Assembly (NCBI GenBank): GCA_046724665.1
Contig: JBKOWZ010000311.1
Span: 1-9,438, forward strand
Source of the DNA: Actinocrinis sp046724665
GTDB taxonomy: Bacteria; Actinomycetota; Actinomycetes; Streptomycetales; Catenulisporaceae
Direction of reading: 5' to 3'
Length of the DNA stretch: 9,438 bases
Positions 1 through 7,983 of this stretch are shown piece by piece. The translations under genes were made by a program, and so were the position numbers. The notes under the pieces were generated by a model. That model was given only the letters and a program-made list of their open reading frames with translations, was not told the DNA's origin and ran no database searches. The stretch's first letter is position 1. Each line of letters begins with the position of its first letter.

Positions 1-682
1 CCTCCTGGAGGATCGCGCCGATCACCGCGATCACGAGCACCACCGAGCAGCCGACGATGAAGTGCGAGCGGCCGAGTCCCGCGCCGGAGTCGATCGGCAG
101 CGCGCCGAGCCCGGCGAGGAACGCGTACGGCACCGCCGCGCCGCCGAGCACCGCGCCGCCGAGGTGGTCGCCGTACACGCGGGAGCGCAGCCCGCCGGAG
201 ACGGTGAGCAGCACGGCCATGATGACGGCGACGAAGGCGGGCATGCCGTGCGGGTCGTTCGACGTCCACAGCACCCACGCGCCGAGCGCGAGCAGCGTCG
301 CGCCGCCGGTCAGCCCGATCTGTCGCAGGTGCGCGGCGCCCCACATCCGGCGGTCGTCGGTGACGCTCTGCGCGATGGCGTCCACCACGTCGTCGAAGAC
401 CGGCGGCGGCAGGGTCTCGGTGGCCGGGCGCAGGTAGAGCAGGTCGCCGTTGCGCACGCCCTGCGCGGCCAGCGACATGCCGGTGTCGAGCTCGGCGCCG
501 TCGAGCCGGGCGAGGACGAAGCCGGCGTGTGCGCCCTCGCTCTGCCACTGGTCGGCCATCCGCAGGATGTCCGGCAGCAGCTCCGCAAGCGGCACGTCCT
601 CGGGCAAGGCCACATCGACCCGGACGTTCGGCGCGACCACCGTAATCCGACAGAACCCTGTCATAAGACCGCTGCCACTCAC
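1..682 (-). CDS. eccD: EccD, ESX type VII secretion membrane channel subunit (N-terminal 227 residues, cut by window edge)
   Basis: EccD is the multi-span inner-membrane subunit of the ESX core complex. Read from the GTG at 682, the frame stays open to base 1 and gives 227 residues. Residues about 10-87 (from FCRITVVAPNVRVDVALPED to LLYLRPA) form the ubiquitin-like YukD-type cytosolic domain typical of the EccD N-terminus. A linker follows, then hydrophobic stretches at about 122-140, 147-165, 172-194 and 206-224, likely the first four membrane helices; family members usually have eleven and about 450-500 residues, so roughly half is missing to the left. The GTG start is preceded by GAGGAGGGG at 688-696, five bases away; an in-frame ATG at 664 is a less likely alternative without so good a ribosome site. 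The gene is divergent from eccC. Identification rests on motif and topology recognition, not on a search. Confidence 0.93.
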   Translation of the reverse strand, partial: MSGSGLMTGFCRITVVAPNVRVDVALPEDVPLAELLPDILRMADQWQSEGAHAGFVLARLDGAELDTGMSLAAQGVRNGDLLYLRPATETLPPPVFDDVVDAIAQSVTDDRRMWGAAHLRQIGLTGGATLLALGAWVLWTSNDPHGMPAFVAVIMAVLLTVSGGLRSRVYGDHLGGAVLGGAAVPYAFLAGLGALPIDSGAGLGRSHFIVGCSVVLVIAVIGAILQE

Positions 683-687
683 CGCAG

Positions 688-696
688 CCCCTCCTC
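688..696 (-). promoter_or_regulatory. Ribosome binding site of eccD
   Basis: On the minus strand GAGGAGGGG lies five bases before GTG 682. It is a near-ideal Shine-Dalgarno sequence and decides for the GTG start over the ATG at 664. Confidence 0.75.
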
Positions 697-807
697 GTCC
701 CCGCCGCCCAGGCTGTTAGGCGTTCGGGCATCTTACTCGCAGCGGCACTAGTATTTCGGCATCCGGCGGCCGTTTCGAGCAGCGCGAAGCGGTTGTTCGC
801 CACACAC

Positions 808-814
808 GGGAGGG
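808..814 (+). promoter_or_regulatory. Ribosome binding site of eccC, supports the TTG start
   Basis: GGGAGGG ends eight bases before TTG 823. The upstream in-frame TTG at 793 has no purine-rich site at the proper distance, and starting there would place this Shine-Dalgarno inside the coding region. The site therefore decides for TTG 823. Confidence 0.7.
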
Positions 815-822
815 CTGCGGGC

Positions 823-3800
823 TTGAGTACGGTCGTTGTGAAGAGGCCACCGCGAGTGCATCCGCCTCAGGTGCCCTCGGGGGAGGTCTTCCTCGAGCCG
901 CCGCCGGAGCTGGCGCGGGCCGCGAAGGACGGCGGGGCGCTGATGCAGGCGCTGCCGATGCTGGCCAGCGTCGGATCAGTGGCCTTCTTCTTCATGCCCG
1001 GCAGCAACATGCTGATGAAGCTGATGGGCGGCATGACCCTGCTGTCGTCGCTCGGCTTCGTGGTCATGTCGCTGACGAAGGGCCGCAGCGGCGGCAAGGC
1101 GAAGACCTCTGACGCGCGCCGCGACTATCTGCGTTACCTGAGCCAGGTGCGCACGCAGGTGCGCAAGACCCAGCAGCAGCAGTACACCGCGCAGATGTGG
1201 TCGCACCCGAATCCGGCGCACCTGTGGGCGATCGTGACCAGCGGCCAGCGGCTGTGGGAGCGGCGGCCGACCGACGGGGACTTCGTGCAGGTGCGCCTCG
1301 GCTCCGGCGCACAGCGGCTGTCCACGCCGCTGGTCGCCCCGGAGACGGCGCCGGTGGACGAGCTCGAGCCGGTGTGCGCCGACGCGTTGCGCCGCTTCAT
1401 CACCGTGCAGGGCACCCTCGAAGGACTGCCGCTGGCGGTCTCGTTCCGCACGTTCTGGCACGTGCTGATCGGCCCGGCGGGTGACGGCAGCGCCGACGAC
1501 GCGCGCGGCGAGGCCCGTGCGATCCTCGCGCAGCTGGCCACCTTCCACGCACCGGACGAGGCGCGCATCTGCGTGATCGCTGCGGAGAACCGGCGGCGGC
1601 ACTGGGAGTGGGTCAAGTGGCTGCCACACGCTCAGCACCCGAAGCACGCCGACGCGGCGGGCCCGGTGCGGCTGATCTTCTCGGACGCGTCAGAGCTCGA
1701 AGACGCTCTCGGTTCCGACCTGGTGGACCGCCCGCGTTTCTCCCGTGACGGCACGCCGCTGTACGAGGCGCCGCACATCGTCGTGGTCGTAGACGGCGCC
1801 CGGGCCGGCGGCGAGTCGATGCTGCTGCACGGCGACGGGCTGATGGGCGTGACGATCGTCGAGATCGACACGGACGGCCACGCCGAGCCGGTGCGCGGCG
1901 GCGTGCACCTGGGCATCGACGGCGCGACGCTGCACCTGGAGACCTCCAGCGGCGCGCGCTTCACCGGAAACTCCGACCGGCTCTCCGTCCCGCAGGCCGA
2001 GGCGCTGGCGCGTCGTTTGGCGCCGTTGCGGGTGGGTGGCGGTGCGGATGGGGACGAGCCGTTGTTGTCGGCTCTTGATTTCACGGATCTGATGGGGATC
2101 GGGGATCCGGGTTCGTTCGATCCGCGGCGTGGGTGGAAGCGGTTGTCGCCGCAGGATCGGCTGCGGGTGCCGATCGGTGTGGGCGAGAACGGCGAGCCGG
2201 TGATCCTGGACATCAAGGAAGCCGCGATGGGAGGTATGGGCCCGCACGGGTTGTGCATCGGCGCGACCGGTTCGGGTAAGTCCGAGGTCCTGCGCACCCT
2301 GGTGCTGGCGCTCGCGGTCACCCACTCGTCGGAGAACCTGAACTTCGTATTGTCGGACTTCAAGGGTGGTGCGACGTTCGCGGGGATGGCGGAGATGCCG
2401 CACACCGCGGCCGTGATCACCAACCTGGCTGATGATCTGACGATGGTGGACCGGATGAGGGACGCCATCGTGGGTGAGATGAACCGGCGCCAGGAGATGC
2501 TGCGCGACGGCGGGAACTTCAAGAACATCCACGACTACGAGAAGGCCCGCGCGGCGGGGGCGGCGCTCACGCCGATGCCGAACCTGGTGATCGTGCTCGA
2601 CGAGTTCTCCGAGATGCTCACCGCGAAGCCGGAGTTCCTTGACCTGTTCATCCAGATCGGGCGGATAGGCCGCTCGCTCGGGGTGCACCTGCTGCTCGCC
2701 TCGCAGCGCCTGGAGGAGGGCAAGCTGCGCGGCCTGGACACGTACCTGTCCTACCGACTCGGCCTCAAGACGTTCTCGGCGGCCGAGTCGCGGGTGGTGC
2801 TCGGGGTACCGGACGCGTTCAACCTGCCCTCGCTGCCCGGCTCTGGGTACCTCAAGACCGTCGGTCAGGAGGGTGGTAACCCGGCCGGTTCGCGGTTCAA
2901 GGCGGCGTACGTGTCCGGGCCGTATCGTCCGGCGACGCGTACCACCGTGGCGCGCACGATGGACCACCGGCGCCCGACGCTGTTCACCTCCGTGTACCAG
3001 GCGCCGCCGCGGGTGCAGGAACCAGTCGCCGTCGCCCCGACCGCGCAGGACGATGACGCGCTCGCCGACACGGTGCTGGACGTGCTGGTGCGCAACATGG
3101 AGGGCCAGGGCCCGCCGGCGCACCAGGTATGGCTGCCGCCGCTGGCCGAGCCGCCGACGCTGGACCAGCTGATGCCCGGGTTGCAGGCCACCGCGCAGCG
3201 CGGCCTGACCGCGACCGAGTACTCGGGCGCGGGCCGGCTGATGGTGCCGATCGGCATCGCGGACAAGCCGATCGAGCAGAAGCGCGAACTACACCAGATC
3301 GACCTGTCCTCAGCCGCCGGGCACGCGGTGATCGTCGGCGGCCCGCGCACCGGCAAGTCCACCCTGGTGCGCACGATCCTGATGGGCCTCGCCCTCGGCC
3401 ACACCCCGCAGGAAGTCCAGTTCTTCGGCCTGGACTTCGGCGGCGGCTCCCTGGCCTCGTTGGCCGGACTGCCGCACACCTCCGGGGTCGGCGGCCGCCT
3501 CGACGGGGACGTGGTACGCCGCGTCGTCAGCGAGGTCGTCGCGATCCTCGACAAGCGCGAGCAGTCCTTCCGCCGCCACGGCATCGACTCCATCGGCACC
3601 TTCCGCGCCCGCCGCGCCCGCGGCGAACTGCCCGACGAGCCGTTCGGCGACGTGTTCCTCGTCGTGGACGGCTGGGCCACCCTGCGCGCCGACTTCGAAC
3701 TGCTCGAACAGGACATCCTGGAGATCGCCCAACGCGGCCTCGGCTTCGGCGTGCACGTGATCATCACCGCCGCCCGCTGGCCCGAGATCCGGCCCCAGCT

Positions 3801-4806
3801 CAAGGACGCCATCAACACCCGCATCGAGCTGCGCCTGGGCGACCCGATGGAATCAGACATCGACCGCCGCGTCGCCCAGAACGTGCCCTCCGGCACCCCC
3901 GGGCGCGGCCTGACCCCCGGCAAGCTGCACTTCCTCGCCGCGCTCCCACGCATCGACGGGGTCGAAGACCCCACCGACCTGACCGACGGCGTCGCCAAGG
4001 CCGTACACGCCATCAACGACGCCTGGCAGGGCCCCGCAGCACCGAAGCTACGCATGCTGCCGCTCATGGTCCCCTACACCGACCTGCCCGCCCCCGCCGC
4101 GCGCCCGCGCCAGGTCGTGCCGCTCGGCGTGGACGAAACCCGCCTCGAACCGGTCTACCTCGACTTCAACACCGACCCGCACTTCCTGCTGTTCGGCGAA
4201 GGCGAGAGCGGCAAGACCAGCGTCCTACGCACCCTGATCCAAGGCATCACCGAGGCCTACACCCCGCAACAAGCCCGCATCCTCGCCGTGGACTACCGCA
4301 GAGCCCTGCTCGGCGCCGTCCCCGAGACCCACCAACTCGCCTACTGCGCCGCAGCACCCGCCGTGCAAAGCGTGCTCTCCGAGGTCAAACCGTTCCTGGA
4401 CAAGCGCCAACCCGGACCGGACGTCACCGCCGAGCAGCTACGCACCCGCACCTGGTGGACCGGCCCCGAGATCTTCGTGATCGTAGACGACTACGACCTG
4501 GTCGCCACCCCCGGCGGCAACCCCCTGCTCCCCCTCGCCGAATACCTGCCCATGGCCCGCGACCTCGGCCTGCACCTGATCATCGCCCGCGCCAGCGGCG
4601 GCGCCGGACGCGCCTTGTTCGAGCCGCTGATCCAGCGCCTGCGCGAATCCCGCCAACCCGGACTCGTCCTGTCCGGCGAACGCGACGAAGGCCAGCTCAT
4701 CGGCCAAGTCCGCCCCAGCCAGCAGCCCCCCGGCCGAGGCACCCTCGTATCACGCAAGCACGGCACGATCCTCGTGCAGACCGCGTACATCCCGCCGGTC
4801 GTGTAG
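823..4806 (+). CDS. eccC: EccC, three-domain FtsK/SpoIIIE-type ATPase motor of ESX secretion (EccCa and EccCb fused)
   Basis: EccC drives type VII secretion: it sits at the cytosolic face of the membrane complex and binds the C-terminal signals of WXG100-type substrates. From TTG 823 the protein has 1327 residues, the normal size for an undivided EccC; ESX-1 splits it into EccCa1 and EccCb1. Two hydrophobic segments lie at about 40-58 and 66-84, followed by a stalk domain up to about 450. Three FtsK/SpoIIIE ATPase domains follow. ATPase 1 has Walker A GATGSGKS (480-487) and Walker B LDEF with D593 and E594. ATPase 2 has GPRTGKST (840-847), but its Walker B reads VVDGW (947-951), without the catalytic Glu. 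ATPase 3 has GEGESGKT (1125-1132) and VDDYD (1221-1225), also without Glu. This pattern, one canonical and two degenerate sites, is expected from the family. The gene is monocistronic, diverges from eccD and converges on mycP. Codon choice changes along its length. Confidence 0.97.
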   Translation: MSTVVVKRPPRVHPPQVPSGEVFLEPPPELARAAKDGGALMQALPMLASVGSVAFFFMPGSNMLMKLMGGMTLLSSLGFVVMSLTKGRSGGKAKTSDARRDYLRYLSQVRTQVRKTQQQQYTAQMWSHPNPAHLWAIVTSGQRLWERRPTDGDFVQVRLGSGAQRLSTPLVAPETAPVDELEPVCADALRRFITVQGTLEGLPLAVSFRTFWHVLIGPAGDGSADDARGEARAILAQLATFHAPDEARICVIAAENRRRHWEWVKWLPHAQHPKHADAAGPVRLIFSDASELEDALGSDLVDRPRFSRDGTPLYEAPHIVVVVDGARAGGESMLLHGDGLMGVTIVEIDTDGHAEPVRGGVHLGIDGATLHLETSSGARFTGNSDRLSVPQAEALARRLAPLRVGGGADGDEPLLSALDFTDLMGIGDPGSFDPRRGWKRLSPQDRLRVPIGVGENGEPVILDIKEAAMGGMGPHGLCIGATGSGKSEVLRTLVLALAVTHSSENLNFVLSDFKGGATFAGMAEMPHTAAVITNLADDLTMVDRMRDAIVGEMNRRQEMLRDGGNFKNIHDYEKARAAGAALTPMPNLVIVLDEFSEMLTAKPEFLDLFIQIGRIGRSLGVHLLLASQRLEEGKLRGLDTYLSYRLGLKTFSAAESRVVLGVPDAFNLPSLPGSGYLKTVGQEGGNPAGSRFKAAYVSGPYRPATRTTVARTMDHRRPTLFTSVYQAPPRVQEPVAVAPTAQDDDALADTVLDVLVRNMEGQGPPAHQVWLPPLAEPPTLDQLMPGLQATAQRGLTATEYSGAGRLMVPIGIADKPIEQKRELHQIDLSSAAGHAVIVGGPRTGKSTLVRTILMGLALGHTPQEVQFFGLDFGGGSLASLAGLPHTSGVGGRLDGDVVRRVVSEVVAILDKREQSFRRHGIDSIGTFRARRARGELPDEPFGDVFLVVDGWATLRADFELLEQDILEIAQRGLGFGVHVIITAARWPEIRPQLKDAINTRIELRLGDPMESDIDRRVAQNVPSGTPGRGLTPGKLHFLAALPRIDGVEDPTDLTDGVAKAVHAINDAWQGPAAPKLRMLPLMVPYTDLPAPAARPRQVVPLGVDETRLEPVYLDFNTDPHFLLFGEGESGKTSVLRTLIQGITEAYTPQQARILAVDYRRALLGAVPETHQLAYCAAAPAVQSVLSEVKPFLDKRQPGPDVTAEQLRTRTWWTGPEIFVIVDDYDLVATPGGNPLLPLAEYLPMARDLGLHLIIARASGGAGRALFEPLIQRLRESRQPGLVLSGERDEGQLIGQVRPSQQPPGRGTLVSRKHGTILVQTAYIPPVV

Positions 4807-4826
4807 TCGATCGCGTGTAGTTGATA

Positions 4827-4855
4827 GCTGCGGCCCACGCTCCGGGGGCCGCAGC
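4827..4855. terminator. GC-rich hairpin between convergent eccC and mycP, probable two-way terminator
   Basis: GCTGCGGCCC (4827-4836) and GGGCCGCAGC (4846-4855) are perfect 10-base inverted arms around a 9-base loop. The hairpin starts 20 bases after the eccC stop and ends two bases beyond the mycP stop (which reads leftward from 4860), so it can serve both converging transcripts. No long T tract follows on either strand, as is common for actinobacterial terminators. Symmetry and position are directly visible; the terminator role is inferred. Confidence 0.75.
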
Positions 4856-4857
4856 AG

Positions 4858-6159
4858 CTACATCGTCAGACGCCGACGACGTCGTGCGTCGCGCGCCACG
4901 AAAGTCCCGGCCAGCGTGACGATCACGGTCAGGATCGCCGAGCCGAGCGCGATGTATGCGCCCTTACGCTGGTTGACCACGGTCTGCGCCGGGGCCGCGT
5001 CCACGACCGGTGCCATCGCGATCCCGCGCTTGGCCGGCTTGGCTTTCGCCGGACCGTCCGCGTTGGGGCCGGCGCCGAACAACCCGGTCAGGTGGGCCGG
5101 GTCTGCGCTCAGCGCGACCTGGGCGTTCACCTCGCCCCAGCCCTGCGACGGGGTCCACCGGCCGTTGCCGCTGGCGGTCGCTTCCAGCACCCTGATGACG
5201 GTGCTGACCGACCAGTTCGGGTGCTTCTCGATGAGCAGCGCGGCGACGGCCGCGACGTACGGAGCGGCGAAGCTGGTGCCGTTGTCCAGATAGACCTTGC
5301 CGTCCGGGAAGATCCCACCGACCTCCACGCCGGGCGCGGTCACCCCTATGTAGTGCCCTGTCTCGGAGAAGTCGGCGACGTCGCCGTCCTGCGTCGCCGC
5401 GCCGACCGCGAGGAGATAGGGCGCGTACGCGGCCGGGTACATCACGGGGTTGACGCCGTAGTTGACGTTCCCGTCGGAGGCCTGGCTGTTGCCGTAGTTC
5501 CCGGCCGACGCCACGATCAGCACGTTCTTCTTGTAGGCGTCCAGCACCGCTTTCTTAAGCTCGTCGTTCGCGGTGTATCCGTCCTGTGAGATGTTGATGA
5601 CCTGCGCGCCGGCATCGACCGCCGCGTTGATCGCCTTGGCCAGGGTTCCCTCGTCGTTGCCGCCCTTGACGTTGCAGCCCGCCTCCCGGTAAATCAGGAG
5701 TTTGACTCCAGGGGCGATGCCGACCATGCCGTTCTTGGACGAGGGCTGCGCGGCGATGATCGAGGCGACCATGCTGCCGTGGCCGTCCACGTCCACCTTG
5801 TACTGGCCGCCGCTGTCGGTGAAGTCCTTGCCGCCGACGACGTTCTTCGACAGCTGTCGGATGCTCCCGGCGATCCCGGTGTCGATGATCGCGACCGTGA
5901 CGCCGATCCCGGTCTCGTGCAGCGACGCGGCCTGGGTGTTCGCGTGCGAAATCTCCCAGGGCACGGCCGACTGATCGGGCGCGCGCTTCGCCTGGTCCTT
6001 CTTGATGGTGCACTCGCTGTCGTCCGCGACCGTCGTGCGACCGCTGCTGGCAGCCGCGACGCCGGTGACCGCGGGCGTGGTCGCGGGTATGAACCCGCAT
6101 ACGCCTACCGCCGCCGTGACCAGTGCGGCGAGTGCGGATGCGTGCTTCCTCGGTCTCAT
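4858..6159 (-). CDS. mycP: MycP, mycosin: membrane-anchored subtilisin-like serine protease of ESX secretion
   Basis: Mycosins are S8-family proteases that face outward from the membrane, process some ESX substrates and stabilise the core complex. The 433-residue product starts with a signal peptide (MRPRKH, then a hydrophobic run at about 8-36). The catalytic triad is complete: Asp93 in VAIIDTG, His127 in DGHGS and Ser296 in NGTSFAAP; Asn221 in ASAGN is the oxyanion-hole residue. A Pro/Ala/Lys-rich linker (about 362-395) leads to a membrane helix at about 402-422 and a basic tail, ARRRRR. Two cysteines remain in the mature part, Cys50 and Cys162, possibly a disulfide. ATG 6159 follows GGGAG with eight bases between, and lies 20 bases after the eccB stop, so the two are almost certainly one transcript. 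The same frame is open further upstream, but that part is inside eccB and lacks protein-like sequence. Confidence 0.96.
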   Translation of the reverse strand: MRPRKHASALAALVTAAVGVCGFIPATTPAVTGVAAASSGRTTVADDSECTIKKDQAKRAPDQSAVPWEISHANTQAASLHETGIGVTVAIIDTGIAGSIRQLSKNVVGGKDFTDSGGQYKVDVDGHGSMVASIIAAQPSSKNGMVGIAPGVKLLIYREAGCNVKGGNDEGTLAKAINAAVDAGAQVINISQDGYTANDELKKAVLDAYKKNVLIVASAGNYGNSQASDGNVNYGVNPVMYPAAYAPYLLAVGAATQDGDVADFSETGHYIGVTAPGVEVGGIFPDGKVYLDNGTSFAAPYVAAVAALLIEKHPNWSVSTVIRVLEATASGNGRWTPSQGWGEVNAQVALSADPAHLTGLFGAGPNADGPAKAKPAKRGIAMAPVVDAAPAQTVVNQRKGAYIALGSAILTVIVTLAGTFVARDARRRRRLTM

Positions 6160-6179
6160 CGCCCTGACTCCCGCCGGTC

Positions 6180-7706
6180 TCACTCGCCGTTGAGCGACGG
6201 CGACGTGCCCGCGACCGACGGATCGAGCGTCGCTCCGGCCTGTATCAGCTGCATCCAGTTGTCCGGCACCGGGCTGACGCGCACGTTGTCGTACTTGAGC
6301 TGCTTGATCGCGGAGGTCGGTTCCTGCTGACCGTTCGGACCCGGCACGGTCGCCTTCAACGTGAGCGCGTACCGGGTTCCGGTGTCGGTGACCAGATACT
6401 CCGCGCCGCTGTTCTGGCTGTTGCCGCCGCTCACGTCCCGGGCCAGCGCGGCGTGCCCCGGCTTCACCAGCACGGTGTCCACGATCGACGACCCGCTCTG
6501 CACGACACCCGCCCCCGGAGGCAGCGGCTGCGGCAGCTGCGTCCCGTAGATCAGCGACAGCTGCGGCGGGTCGCCGTCGAAGGCCCCTGAGAACCCGACG
6601 CAGAACACGCCGAAGGCCGGGCCGACGCCGTCCGTGTCCATGATGCTGAGCGTGTTCTGCGGCCAGTCCTTCGCGGCGTTGTCGAGCGAGCTCGGGTCCT
6701 TCTGCTCGTCCTTCGGATTGGCCGCGCTGACTTTGGAGGCGTCCAGCTGCATCTTCTGCGCGCCGCTGGTGCTGACGGTGGGTCCGGCGGTGTAGAGCAG
6801 GTAGACGAAGTAGTTCACCTCGACGAGCCCGGTGTTGGTCTCGATGTATCCGACCTGCTGGCCGTTCGCGCTCGGCAGCGTCCCGTAGTCGCCGACGTGC
6901 GTGCCCGGCTGCGGGGGCAGCGATGCCGGCAGTGAAGCGCCCATGTCCGCGACGGTCGGGAATTGCAGCGAAGAGCCTCGCCGGAACGCCTTGAGCCAGG
7001 CGTCCGACACCCACGGTCCCACGGTATCGTCGTCTGCGACCGAGGTACTGATCAAGGAGTTGAACACCTTGTTGTCGTTGACGGGGTACATGTAGTCGCC
7101 GGTGACCAGGTAGTTCTTACCCTGAGAATCGTGCACGACGAAGGCCGTGTACGGCCTGGCCACGGTGTCGCTTCCGGCGCCGTATCCGATCTCGAGGATC
7201 GTCGTGCCACCGGGCTTCGTCTGATCCCTGCGGTCCTTCGACTGGAGGCACAGCGTCCACTGCGTCAGGTCCACGTTCTCGGCCGTGGGGACGTCCGGCG
7301 GCGCTCCCGGGATGCCGAAGGGCGCGCCGATGGTCTCGTTCGTTCCGTTGATGACGTTGTCGGGGACGTCGAACTTCTTGAAGTTGGTGCCGAGCAGCAG
7401 CCGTGCCGAGGTGATGTTCAGCATCGGGTGCAGCTGCTTGTCCTGCGGCGAGTAGATGTAGGCCGCGCCGGAGGAACTGTCCACGGCGAGGCCGGTCTCC
7501 CAGCCTTCCGGCGCGGAGGGCTTGAACACGCCGAGCACCGCGACAGCGGCTACCGCGATGGCGCTGAGAATCGCCGAGACGAAGAATGTCTTGACCGGGC
7601 GCGGCGCCCCCTCGTCGCTGCCCGTGGGCGAGGGCGCGATCAGGTTCGCGACCATCCGCCGCCGCGCGAATACGAACGCGTCCAGTTGGTCTTTACGCGT
7701 CGCCAT
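6180..7706 (-). CDS. eccB: EccB, ESX core complex membrane anchor with large extracytoplasmic domain
   Basis: EccB is a single-span core subunit whose large outer domain is thought to build the periplasmic face of the ESX channel. The 508-residue product opens with the family's N-terminal signature, MATRKDQLDAFVFARRRMVA, a short amphipathic cytosolic segment, followed by one membrane helix at about 38-61 and a long extracytoplasmic region of about 445 residues. Only two cysteines occur, Cys153 and Cys369. Mycobacterial EccB proteins carry a structural disulfide in the outer domain, and this pair is positioned to be its counterpart (inference). The C-terminus is Gly/Ser/Pro-rich. ATG 7706 is preceded by GAGGA with seven bases between. 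The gene is first in an eccB-mycP operon. Length is normal for the family and no break is seen. Confidence 0.96.
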   Translation of the reverse strand: MATRKDQLDAFVFARRRMVANLIAPSPTGSDEGAPRPVKTFFVSAILSAIAVAAVAVLGVFKPSAPEGWETGLAVDSSSGAAYIYSPQDKQLHPMLNITSARLLLGTNFKKFDVPDNVINGTNETIGAPFGIPGAPPDVPTAENVDLTQWTLCLQSKDRRDQTKPGGTTILEIGYGAGSDTVARPYTAFVVHDSQGKNYLVTGDYMYPVNDNKVFNSLISTSVADDDTVGPWVSDAWLKAFRRGSSLQFPTVADMGASLPASLPPQPGTHVGDYGTLPSANGQQVGYIETNTGLVEVNYFVYLLYTAGPTVSTSGAQKMQLDASKVSAANPKDEQKDPSSLDNAAKDWPQNTLSIMDTDGVGPAFGVFCVGFSGAFDGDPPQLSLIYGTQLPQPLPPGAGVVQSGSSIVDTVLVKPGHAALARDVSGGNSQNSGAEYLVTDTGTRYALTLKATVPGPNGQQEPTSAIKQLKYDNVRVSPVPDNWMQLIQAGATLDPSVAGTSPSLNGE

Positions 7707-7788
7707 GCCTTATTCCTCGCCCCCGATGTACGTTGCGCGGTCGTGCTGCTCGTGGCGCTGCATGCTGCGTCGCTCGCCGTACGGCTGA

Positions 7789-7801
7789 TGCACGCCGTGC
7801 A
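7789..7801. repeat. Small palindrome TGCAC-N3-GTGCA upstream of eccB
   Basis: Five-base inverted arms flank GCC about 80 bases before the eccB start, next to a second palindrome CCGTACGG (7777-7784). Such paired sites can be operators for a dimeric regulator, but short palindromes arise easily in GC-rich DNA and no regulator is identified. Confidence 0.25.
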
Positions 7802-7867
7802 CACGGTACCCTCTTTCGCACCGCTCCCGCGGCCCCGCAACCCGGCTCACGCAAGGTTGCTTCAAAG

Positions 7868-7876
7868 TTATCCACA
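7868..7876 (+). promoter_or_regulatory. Single consensus DnaA-box sequence TTATCCACA
   Basis: The nine bases match the classical DnaA-box consensus TTATNCACA exactly, in the non-coding region about 108 bases before eccE and 162 before eccB. Only one copy was noticed, so this is not an origin of replication. It might be a DnaA regulatory site or chance. Confidence 0.3.
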
Positions 7877-7959
7877 GGGCGGGAATCAGCGGTGGAGTTC
7901 GGCGCCGCGAACGAAGTACGGTAGCGATGAAATTCCGATTCCACCGGCGGAGCGACCTG

Positions 7960-7972
7960 GGGGGCAGCCCCC
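7960..7972 (+). other. G/C hairpin in the eccE leader
   Basis: GGGGG (7960-7964) pairs with CCCCC (7968-7972) over a three-base loop. It abuts GGTGA (7973-7977), the likely ribosome site of eccE, which lies six bases before ATG 7984. The stem could influence initiation; this is inference. Confidence 0.3.
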
Positions 7973-7983
7973 GGTGACACGGC

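Larger units (their letters stand above)
683..822. promoter_or_regulatory. Divergent intergenic region between eccD and eccC
   Basis: These 140 bases separate the starts of eccD (left) and eccC (right), so they should hold promoters for both. On the minus strand TAAGAT (735 down to 730) fits a -10 hexamer and would leave a leader of about 40 bases to eccD. On the plus strand TAGTAT (749-754) fits a -10 hexamer for eccC. Neither has a convincing -35 box at normal spacing, so the exact promoters are guesses. The stretch around 730-760 is the least GC-rich part of this region. No clear operator palindrome was seen. Confidence 0.45.
7707..7983. promoter_or_regulatory. Divergent intergenic region between eccB and eccE
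   Basis: These 277 bases lie between the starts of the eccB-mycP operon (left) and eccE (right), and should contain promoters for both. They contain a consensus DnaA-box sequence at 7868-7876, two small palindromes (CCGTACGG at 7777-7784 and TGCAC-GCC-GTGCA at 7789-7801) and a five-base-pair G/C hairpin just before eccE. TACGGT (7917-7922) could be a -10 hexamer for eccE, but no good -35 accompanies it. Open frames crossing this region have no protein-like composition, so it is taken as non-coding. Confidence 0.5.

Noticed and set aside
62..751. Plus-strand frame of 229 codons antisense to eccD
   Set aside because: The opposite strand encodes recognisable YukD-domain and membrane-helix sequence. 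This frame is rich in Arg, Ala, His and Gln with no motif.
749..754. TAGTAT as a definite eccC -10 promoter element
   Set aside because: No matching -35 hexamer at 16-18 bases; it is kept only as a weak candidate in the intergenic entry.
793..822. Earlier TTG start for eccC at 793
   Set aside because: There is no ribosome site at suitable distance, and the strong GGGAGGG at 808-814 fits TTG 823.
1690..3123. Minus-strand frame of 477 codons antisense to eccC
   Set aside because: It lies opposite the conserved first ATPase domain and has antisense-type low-complexity composition.
3129..4820. Long plus-strand frame of 563 codons inside eccC
   Set aside because: It is an out-of-frame shadow. 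The product is almost wholly Arg/Pro/His/Ala/Gly with no domain, and arises from the C-rich codon usage of eccC.
6160..7014. Upstream extension of the mycP frame by 285 codons
   Set aside because: The extension lies within eccB in another frame and is not protein-like. A signal peptide and ribosome site mark ATG 6159 as the start.
7868..7876. Replication origin at the DnaA box
   Set aside because: Only one box was seen, with no AT-rich unwinding element and no dnaA, dnaN or partition genes nearby.
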